A stretch of DNA of 64,000 bases from Oscillospiraceae bacterium (GTDB lineage Bacteria; Bacillota; Clostridia; Oscillospirales; Ruminococcaceae): positions 1 to 64,000 of the forward strand of contig JAIHAL010000009.1 in the NCBI GenBank assembly GCA_020054675.1, in the 5' to 3' direction. Of the stretch, positions 57,591-64,000 are shown one piece after another. Under the pieces are notes generated by a model. That model was not told the origin of the DNA and did no database searches. It was given only the letters and a program-made list of their open reading frames with translations. Position 1 is the first letter of the stretch. Every line of letters begins with the position of its first letter. The translations under genes were made by a program, and so were the position numbers.

Positions 57591-58526
57591 TTGGATTTGC
57601 TGCTAAAATACGCAAAAAAGAAAAAGGCGGATATTTCATACTCATGGAAAAAAGCAAAGCTTTCAAAAACCTATTATTTGTTTTTGGCGCCGTATGCTGT
57701 TTTGTTCATTGTTTTTTACATCGTTCCTGTAATAACTTCAATTTTTTTAAGCTTCACATATTACAACATTTTGGAGCCGCCTAAATTCATAGGCTTTCAA
57801 AACTACATAAACCTTATCTTGGCGGATGATGTGTTTATTACCGCTGTAAAGAATACCTTCATCATAGCGGCGATAACCGGACCGCTTGGATATATTGCGG
57901 CATTTGTCTTTGCGTGGTTTATAAATGAGTTGCCGAGATATTTAAGAGCTTTTGCAGTGCTTGTGTTTTATGCTCCGACAATTTCCGGCCAGGTTTATCT
58001 TATTTGGGCAATCATGTTTTCCGGCGACGCGTACGGATATGTCAATGCGTTTCTTATGAAGCTTGGAATAATAAATGCCCCTGTGAGATGGCTCACGGAC
58101 CCGACTTATATGATGCCGGTTTTGATAGTTGTAATTTTGTGGATGAGTCTTGGCACCGGATTCCTTTCATTTGTTGCGGGACTTCAAGGCATTGACAAAT
58201 CAATGTATGAAGCCGGATATGTTGACGGCATAAAGAACCGCTGGCAGGAGCTCTGGTTCATTACCCTTCCGAACATGAAGCCGATGCTTTTGTTTGGAGC
58301 AGTTATGGCAATTACACAATCTTTCGGCGTCGGCGATGTCACCGTATCGCTTTGTGGGTTCCCAAGTACCGATTATGCGGTGCATACCGTTGTCACGCAC
58401 CTTATGGACTACGGGTCAATCCGTTTTGAAATGGGATATGCCGCAGCAATAGCAACTATTTTGTTTGCCACGATGATACTGTGCAATAAAGCCATTCAGG
58501 CAATGTTGCGCCGTGTGGGAACCTGA
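57591..58526 (+). CDS. ABC permease, UgpA/LacF type
   Basis: 311 residues, six membrane helices; a basic N-terminal tail of ~28 residues precedes the first helix. EAA loop YEAGYVDGIKNRWQELWFIT. It starts with TTG at 57591, 7 nt after AAGGGGG and 12 nt after the binding-protein stop. It should form the channel with the next gene product. Confidence 0.92.
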   Translation: MDLLLKYAKKKKADISYSWKKAKLSKTYYLFLAPYAVLFIVFYIVPVITSIFLSFTYYNILEPPKFIGFQNYINLILADDVFITAVKNTFIIAAITGPLGYIAAFVFAWFINELPRYLRAFAVLVFYAPTISGQVYLIWAIMFSGDAYGYVNAFLMKLGIINAPVRWLTDPTYMMPVLIVVILWMSLGTGFLSFVAGLQGIDKSMYEAGYVDGIKNRWQELWFITLPNMKPMLLFGAVMAITQSFGVGDVTVSLCGFPSTDYAVHTVVTHLMDYGSIRFEMGYAAAIATILFATMILCNKAIQAMLRRVGT

Positions 58527-58548
58527 TAGGGATAAGAGGGGATTGGCA

Positions 58549-59406
58549 ATGAGATACTTAAAACGCAGAAAGCCTAACCGTTCGCGGGCAGGCGACGTTG
58601 GAATCAATTTCATACTGATTTTTTTCGGAATATTTATGGCATTCCCGTTGGTGTATGCGATTTGCAGTGCATTTAAACCGCTTGATGAAATATTTGTATA
58701 TCCGCCGAGGGTATTTGTAAGGCATCCGACGTTTGATAATTTTCAGGATTTGTTTGTAATCATGAAAAAATCATGGGTGCCGTTTACAAGATATCTTTAC
58801 AATACGGTTTTAATAACCGTTGTAGGAACTTTTGGACATATAATTATTTCTTCCATGGGTGCATATGTGCTGGCAAAATATGATTTTCCGGGAAGCAGGA
58901 CATTCTTTAAGCTTGTTGTTACAGCGCTCATGTTTAATGGTTATGTAACGGCAATTCCCAACTATCTTGTAATTTCAAGGCTTGGATGGCTTGACACCAT
59001 ATGGGCTATTGTAATACCTGCCTTTGCGGCGCCTATGGGATTGTTCCTTATGAAGCAGTTCATGGAGGGAGTGCCTATGGCAATTATCGAGGCGGCAAAG
59101 ATAGACGGGGCAAGCGAATGGAAGATTTATTCTTCAGTTGTAATGCCGATGGTTAAGCCGGCATGGCTGACGCTGCTTATTTTTTCCGTGCAAGGCTTGT
59201 GGAATGCAAAGGCGTCAAACTTTATCTTTTCGGAAGAATTAAAGACGCTCCCTTATGCTTTGCAGCAGATAATAGGCGGAGGGGTTGCAAGAGCGGGAGT
59301 AGGTGCTGCCGTAACCCTTATTATGATGATTGTGCCGATAGTTACATTTATTTTGTCCGAAAGCAATGTAATTGAGACAATGGCAAGCTCGGGCATTAAG
59401 GATTAA
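58549..59406 (+). CDS. ABC permease, UgpE/LacG type
   Basis: 285 residues, six membrane helices, EAA loop IIEAAKIDGASEWKIYSSVV. AGAGGGG lies before the ATG at 58549, 22 nt after the first permease. The C terminus ends MASSGIKD. No ATP-binding subunit is encoded in this operon either. Confidence 0.92.
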   Translation: MRYLKRRKPNRSRAGDVGINFILIFFGIFMAFPLVYAICSAFKPLDEIFVYPPRVFVRHPTFDNFQDLFVIMKKSWVPFTRYLYNTVLITVVGTFGHIIISSMGAYVLAKYDFPGSRTFFKLVVTALMFNGYVTAIPNYLVISRLGWLDTIWAIVIPAFAAPMGLFLMKQFMEGVPMAIIEAAKIDGASEWKIYSSVVMPMVKPAWLTLLIFSVQGLWNAKASNFIFSEELKTLPYALQQIIGGGVARAGVGAAVTLIMMIVPIVTFILSESNVIETMASSGIKD

Positions 59407-59416
59407 GGAGGAAGCA

Positions 59417-60898
59417 ATGAAAAGGGTAAAAAAGATTTTCACGTTTTTCTTCTGCCTTTTGCTTTGGGCAATGCTTCCGGTTTGGCCAGATGCAAAGGCT
59501 GTTGGAATGTATACATACACCTATGATTACTGGGGCGATGAAAGGGAGTCCCCTGCTGCTTATGCGGCAAGGACTTTTATTGCCGGAAATATGTTCGGCA
59601 TAGGCGATTTTTCAGAGCCTCAGGGAATGTTTGTCAAGGATGGGAAGATTTACGTTTGCGATACCGGAAACAACAGGATTGTTGTTTTTGAACTCAAAGG
59701 GACCGAGGTAAAATTTGTTGAGGAATTCGGAGAAATTTCCGGTGATGTTGAGAACAAGACTTTATCGGGGCCAAATGATATTTTTGTTGCCAAAAACGGC
59801 GATATGTATATTTGCGACACAAAAAACCAGAGGATTTTGCATATTGACAAGAATCATAAATTTATAAAAGAGCTTACGCGTCCTAATGACGAAACAGTTG
59901 ACCAGGCTTCGGATTTTTTGCCTCAAAAGGCTGTTGCGGATTCTTCGGGAAGGGTTTATGCCGTAGTAAAAAATTACAATAAAGGCTTTGTTGAATATGA
60001 TGCAAGCGGAAAATTTTCCGGATATATTGGAGCAAACCAAGTAACATTTAAAATGTCTGATTATTTTTGGAAGCTTATATCCACAAAGGCACAAAGAGAG
60101 CAAATGGAACAGTTTGTTCCGACGGAATACAACAACCTTTTTATTGACAATGACGGATTTATCTACGCAACAACTTCGACTTTTGAGGAATACGATTTGC
60201 TTTCCGACAAGGCAAAGCCGATAAGAAAGCTTAATTCGCTTGGAACGGACATTTTGATTAAAAACGGCGAATACCCGCCAATAGGCGATATTGACTGGGG
60301 AAAAGCAGGCGGAATTTCAGGGTCGTCAAAATTGATTGACATAACCGTTTTGGACAGAGAGGTTTATTATGCCCTTGATATGACAAGAGGGCGAATATTC
60401 GGGTATGATTCTCAGGGCAATCTGCTTTATGCTTTTGGCGGGCTTGGAAATAAACTCGGATATTTCCAGTATCCTACGGCAATTGAACATGACGGCGACA
60501 ATTTGCTTGTGCTGGATTCAAAAAATGCCGGAATTACAATATTTGAGCCGACTAATTACGGAAAGCTCATAAACAATGCGCTTGATGAGTATAAAAAGGG
60601 AAATTACGATTCATCCGCTGATTATTGGCGTCAGGTTTTAGCGCTCAACGGCAATTATGACCAGGCATACATAGGCATAGGGCGTTCGCTGCTCCGACAA
60701 GGCGAATACAAGCAAGCAATGCATTACTTTAAGGTAAAGAATGATGAGAAAAATTACGCCAAAGCTTTTAAACTTTACCGCAAGGAATGGATGGAAAAGA
60801 ATATCGGCTGGATATTTGGAATTATTATTGCCGCAATAGTAATTTCTTCGTCGGTAAAAATTGCAAGGAGAATCATTTGGGAGGCGAGAAGGGCATGA
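59417..60898 (+). CDS. NHL-repeat propeller protein with TPR and C-terminal membrane helix
   Basis: 493 residues. Signal peptide (about 1-27, PDAKA), then NHL-type propeller blades with repeated phrases GKIYVCDTGNNRIVVFE, GDMYICDTKNQRILHID and DNLLVLDSKNAGITIFE (about 65-385). One or two TPR-like repeats follow (NNALDEYKKGNYDSSADYWR, AYIGIGRSLLRQGEYKQAMHY; about 390-455), and a membrane helix near 465-485 with a basic tail. The propeller should sit outside the cell, held by the C-terminal helix. It may scaffold the tethered binding protein; this is inferred from the operon. It follows the permease by 10 nt and overlaps the next gene by 4 nt. Confidence 0.85.
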   Translation: MKRVKKIFTFFFCLLLWAMLPVWPDAKAVGMYTYTYDYWGDERESPAAYAARTFIAGNMFGIGDFSEPQGMFVKDGKIYVCDTGNNRIVVFELKGTEVKFVEEFGEISGDVENKTLSGPNDIFVAKNGDMYICDTKNQRILHIDKNHKFIKELTRPNDETVDQASDFLPQKAVADSSGRVYAVVKNYNKGFVEYDASGKFSGYIGANQVTFKMSDYFWKLISTKAQREQMEQFVPTEYNNLFIDNDGFIYATTSTFEEYDLLSDKAKPIRKLNSLGTDILIKNGEYPPIGDIDWGKAGGISGSSKLIDITVLDREVYYALDMTRGRIFGYDSQGNLLYAFGGLGNKLGYFQYPTAIEHDGDNLLVLDSKNAGITIFEPTNYGKLINNALDEYKKGNYDSSADYWRQVLALNGNYDQAYIGIGRSLLRQGEYKQAMHYFKVKNDEKNYAKAFKLYRKEWMEKNIGWIFGIIIAAIVISSSVKIARRIIWEARRA

Positions 60899-61557
60899 AA
60901 GTAATTGATAGGATAGGAAATGAAAAAGTAAGGCATGTCCTTCAAACATTAAAATATTCTTTGTATGTCATAACCCACCCGCTTGACGGGTTCTGGGACT
61001 TGACTCATGAAAAGAGAGGTTCTGTTGCGGCGGCAAACATAATCATAGCGCTTGCTATACTTACGAAAATATGGAAATTAAGATTTACAAGCTTTCAGTT
61101 TATAAGGGTTTATTGGGAGCATGTGAATGTCCTTGAACAAATTTTGGGCATGATTTTGCCGATAATTATAGGCTGCATAGCAAATTGGAGCCTGTCAACA
61201 TTATTTGACGGCAAAGGCACATTTAAGGACATTTATATGGCATGCGGCTATGCGCTTACGCCATATGTGCTTATACAGCTTCCTATGATATTCATAAGCA
61301 ATATTATTGCCTATGACGAAGGCGCTTTTTATACGTACATAATCGGGTTTTCTGCAATCTGGTGCGGAATGCTGTTTATGAGCGCCATGATGATGGTTCA
61401 TGATTTCTCTTTGGGGAAAGCTTTGCTTGTCATGGCGGCAACGCTTGTGGGAGTAATGGTAATTGTATTTTTATTGCTTTTGCTGTTTAGCCTTATAAGC
61501 GATGCGGTGGCTTATTTCGTTTCGTTGTATAAAGAAATAGTATTTCGACTTTACTGA
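60895..61557 (+). CDS. YIP1-like membrane protein
   Basis: 220 residues with five membrane helices. The start YSLYVITHPLDGFWDLTHEKRGSVAAA is typical of bacterial YIP1-family members, as are the central GYALTPYVLIQLPMI and the GVMVIVFLLLLLFSLI end. The role of bacterial YIP1 proteins is not known. It overlaps the stop of the NHL gene (ATGA), so the two are coupled in translation and may form one membrane complex. Confidence 0.88.
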   Translation: MKVIDRIGNEKVRHVLQTLKYSLYVITHPLDGFWDLTHEKRGSVAAANIIIALAILTKIWKLRFTSFQFIRVYWEHVNVLEQILGMILPIIIGCIANWSLSTLFDGKGTFKDIYMACGYALTPYVLIQLPMIFISNIIAYDEGAFYTYIIGFSAIWCGMLFMSAMMMVHDFSLGKALLVMAATLVGVMVIVFLLLLLFSLISDAVAYFVSLYKEIVFRLY

Positions 61558-61571
61558 TGGGATGAATGCTT

Positions 61572-64000
61572 ATGAAAAAAATAAAATCAGCGGGAATACT
61601 TTTTTTGGCGGCGGCATTGTTTTCAGGCTGCGGCGGAAGCAATGAGGCGGCGCAGGCAATAGAGGTATATTCCTATTCTGCCGGGGACAGCTTTTATTCA
61701 ATAGAAAACGACCGCCTTAAAATGGAGATGGACCCCTCAACGACATATTTTACGGTTACGGATAAATCAAGCGGAGCCGTTTGGCGCTCCAATCCGGAAG
61801 GCGCCGCCGATGATGCCGCGGCCGATGAGCAAAGTAAAAATCTTTTGCAGTCCACATTGTCAATAGAATATATGCAAGCTGCTTCTGGTGTTGTAGCGGT
61901 GCTTAACAATTTTGAGTACAGCATACAGAAAAGCACTTATACAATAGAAGAGGGCAAGGACTACATTAAAGTAAATTACACAATAGGCGATACCAAAAAG
62001 GTATTTACAATTCCTCCGGCATTGCCTGAAAGCAGAATGAAAAAATTCCTTGACAAAATGGATAACAGCGGCAAAAAGGCAATAAAGGACGGCTATAAAA
62101 AATATGACATAAATAATTTGACTTCGGATGAAAAATCCAAGATGCTTGAAAGTTATCCGGAACTTGAAAAGGAATGCGTATATGTGCTTAGGGATGGCTT
62201 GCAGGACCATATAAAGCAAAAATTGCAGAGCTTTTTTGAGAAGGCCGGCTATACGCAAAAGGATTTTGAGGAAGACAGCGCAAAGTATTCAGGACAAAGT
62301 GATGAAGATAGTCCGGTTTTCAACATTTCCGTTGTTTACAAGCTTGAGGGGGATGATTTGGTCGTTGAACTCCCGATTGAAAATATGGAATGGAAAGATT
62401 CAAGTCCCTTGACAAAAGTGGATGTTCTTCCTTATTTTGGTGCCGGAGGCAAAGAGGATAACGGATTTTTGCTTGTGCCGGACGGTATGGGAGGAATTAT
62501 AAACTTCAACAACGGCAAGCAAAAGCAAAGCAGCTATTATGCGGATGTTTACGGCTGGGATTATGCCATGAAAAGAACGGCGCTTATTGATGAAAGCCGT
62601 ACAGCATTTCCGGTTTTCGGCGTAGCAAAGAACGGGAATTCGTTCCTGTGCATTTTGGAGGACAATGCATCCGTTGCCACCATTAAGGCCGATGTAAGCG
62701 GAAGGGGACACAGTTACAATTATGCCGGTGCAACTTATCGTGTTGTTCATGGCGATGCAATTGAAATATCTTCAAGGTCGGATAAAACCGTTATGGCTTT
62801 TGAAGAAGGGAAACCAACCGGTTCATTCAAACAAAGATATCGCTTTATTGATTCCGATGATTATTCAAAAATGGCGCAGAGTTATAGAGAATATCTGACT
62901 TCAAAATATCCCGGACTTAAAAAACGCAGTGAAACCGGCGTTCCGGTGGGAATAGAAATAATCGGGGCAGTGGATAAGATAAAACAGGTTCTTGGATTCC
63001 CGACTTCATTGCCGGAGCCTCTCACAACATATAAAGAAGCCCTTGAAATGCTTAAAGACTTGAATTCCAGCGGATTTGGCAATATGTATGTAAAATACAG
63101 CGGCTGGATGAATGGCGGAGTCAACCAAAGCTCCCTTGCAAGAGTAAGTCTTGTACCCGGACTTGGCGGAAGCGGCAATTTGAAAAAGCTTGCCGAATAT
63201 GCTTCACAAATAAAGGTTCCGCTGTATCTGGAAGGTACGGTTGAGTATGCTTACAACCACAAGCTTCTTGACGGATTTTCTATAAATAGGGACAGCGCTA
63301 AATATACCAGCAGGGAAGTTGTAAAGCTGACTGATTTTTCATCGGTATGGTATGGGAAAAAGCCGGATGCGAAGCCTTATTACCTTGTAAAGCCGCAGGT
63401 TTCGGAACAGTACATGATGAATTTAAGCAAGGCGGCAGGCAAATATAAAGCTTCCGGAGTGGCTTTCTCCGATATAGGCTATGGGCTTGCAGCGGATTAT
63501 AATCCTAAGGACCGTGTAACAAGACAGGAAAGCATGGAAATGCAAAGACAGGCATTGGCAAAGATTAAGGAATCCGGTAAAGGGGTAATGCTAAACACAG
63601 GCAATGATTATGCGATTGAATATGCCGATTACATAACTGAAATGGATTTGACGGGCGGACGCTTTAACATTATTGATTATCAGGTTCCTTTTTACGCAAT
63701 GGCAATTCATGGCCTTGTAAATTATTCGGGAGATTATGTGAATTTGTCGCAGGATTATACCGAAACAGTTTTAAAAAGTGCTGAAACCGGTGCTGGACTT
63801 TCCTTTGCATTTATGAAAGAGCCGGCTTCGACTTTGCAGGAAACGAATTATACCCGCTATTTTGGGGCGGATTATGACGAATGGAAAGAGCTTGCAACGG
63901 AAATTTATTCAAGGTATGAAAAAGAACTTGGGTCTTGCTTCGGCCAGTATATAGAGAAACATGAAAAGCTTGCCGATGGAGTTTTTGCAACAACATATGA
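61572..64000 (+). CDS. Large lipoprotein, DUF5696-like, truncated by the window end
   Basis: 809 codons are visible and the reading frame is still open at 64000. Lipobox LFSGC places the lipid on Cys21. The N-terminal half (to ~430) looks like a beta-rich domain (RLKMEMDPSTTYFTVTDKSS; PDGMGGIINFNNGK). The second half has alternating helices and strands like a TIM barrel, with NMYVKYSGWMNGG, VAFSDIGYGLAADYNP and MLNTGNDYAIEYADY, which recalls glycosidase-like enzymes. The overall build and gene setting fit DUF5696 proteins found beside YIP1 and sugar ABC genes in Clostridia. No reaction is known. The start ATG lies 14 nt after the YIP1 gene, with only a weak binding site. Confidence 0.78.
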   Translation, partial: MKKIKSAGILFLAAALFSGCGGSNEAAQAIEVYSYSAGDSFYSIENDRLKMEMDPSTTYFTVTDKSSGAVWRSNPEGAADDAAADEQSKNLLQSTLSIEYMQAASGVVAVLNNFEYSIQKSTYTIEEGKDYIKVNYTIGDTKKVFTIPPALPESRMKKFLDKMDNSGKKAIKDGYKKYDINNLTSDEKSKMLESYPELEKECVYVLRDGLQDHIKQKLQSFFEKAGYTQKDFEEDSAKYSGQSDEDSPVFNISVVYKLEGDDLVVELPIENMEWKDSSPLTKVDVLPYFGAGGKEDNGFLLVPDGMGGIINFNNGKQKQSSYYADVYGWDYAMKRTALIDESRTAFPVFGVAKNGNSFLCILEDNASVATIKADVSGRGHSYNYAGATYRVVHGDAIEISSRSDKTVMAFEEGKPTGSFKQRYRFIDSDDYSKMAQSYREYLTSKYPGLKKRSETGVPVGIEIIGAVDKIKQVLGFPTSLPEPLTTYKEALEMLKDLNSSGFGNMYVKYSGWMNGGVNQSSLARVSLVPGLGGSGNLKKLAEYASQIKVPLYLEGTVEYAYNHKLLDGFSINRDSAKYTSREVVKLTDFSSVWYGKKPDAKPYYLVKPQVSEQYMMNLSKAAGKYKASGVAFSDIGYGLAADYNPKDRVTRQESMEMQRQALAKIKESGKGVMLNTGNDYAIEYADYITEMDLTGGRFNIIDYQVPFYAMAIHGLVNYSGDYVNLSQDYTETVLKSAETGAGLSFAFMKEPASTLQETNYTRYFGADYDEWKELATEIYSRYEKELGSCFGQYIEKHEKLADGVFATTY

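Overview
The window looks like a chromosomal segment of a spore-forming, plant-polysaccharide-degrading member of the Clostridia (Bacillota). The evidence is a spoIID gene, a T-box leader, strong AAGGAGG-type ribosome binding sites, a moderately AT-rich composition, YesM/YesN-type two-component regulation, and a large set of oligosaccharide importers with cytoplasmic phosphorylases and glycosidases. Oscillospirales or cellulolytic Clostridia are the best guess from gene content. Genus cannot be fixed from sequence alone. No CRISPR array, transposase, integrase or phage gene was seen.

Layout. 1-710: 3' end of an rRNA operon (23S end, tRNA-Lys, tRNA-Glu, 5S, tRNA-Met, tRNA-Trp, terminator). 779-7640 (minus strand): a secreted GH43-CBM6 lipoprotein, a chemoreceptor, a MATE exporter behind a perfect 42-nt hairpin, about 0.8 kb of non-coding repeat-rich DNA, and spoIID. 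7742-18218 (plus): Si-type citrate synthase, then a tight housekeeping run (lipoprotein, response regulator, histidine kinase, yqhQ, prmC, recA, recX, rimO, pgsA). 18224-21339: a cysteine T-box leader with cysE-cysS and a lipoprotein cyclophilin. 21428-24032 (minus): murA, a WalJ-like metallo-hydrolase and rlmH.

24341-31425: a starch/maltodextrin island with a membrane-anchored triple starch-binding protein, a MalEFG-like importer, a cytoplasmic GH13 neopullulanase-like enzyme and a LacI regulator. Its codon use differs visibly from its neighbours. 31567-34046 (minus): an L-rhamnose mutarotase and a GH112 phosphorylase. Their pairing suggests galactosyl-rhamnose phosphorolysis. 34331-36453: a DRE-TIM metallolyase (candidate Re-citrate synthase) with its GntR regulator and a matching operator. 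36468-38996: secG and RNase R. 39012-41521: GH94 cellobiose phosphorylase under a consensus cre site.

41708-51662: a xylo-oligosaccharide system, with YesM-type kinase, YesN-type regulator, LplA/B/C-type importer, GH39 beta-xylosidase and GH8 reducing-end xylose-releasing exo-oligoxylanase. 51850-53397: two small proteins and rsmE. 53456-64000: a divergently transcribed AraC regulator and a second, unusual operon. This encodes a 962-residue membrane-tethered binding protein with two carbohydrate-binding-like modules, two permeases, an NHL-propeller/TPR membrane protein, a YIP1-like membrane protein and a large lipoprotein (DUF5696-like) that runs off the window.

The genes fit one theme. Exported and tethered proteins bind or cut hemicellulose and starch, ATPase-less ABC importers bring in the oligomers (the ATPase must be shared from elsewhere), and intracellular phosphorylases and exo-glycosidases finish the work. 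The most interesting regulatory signal is a 21-bp-spaced direct repeat found both in front of the AraC-linked operon (54577-54611) and in front of the distant GH43 lipoprotein gene (2471-2505), at the same distance from the -10 position. It suggests one regulon joining the two ends of the window.
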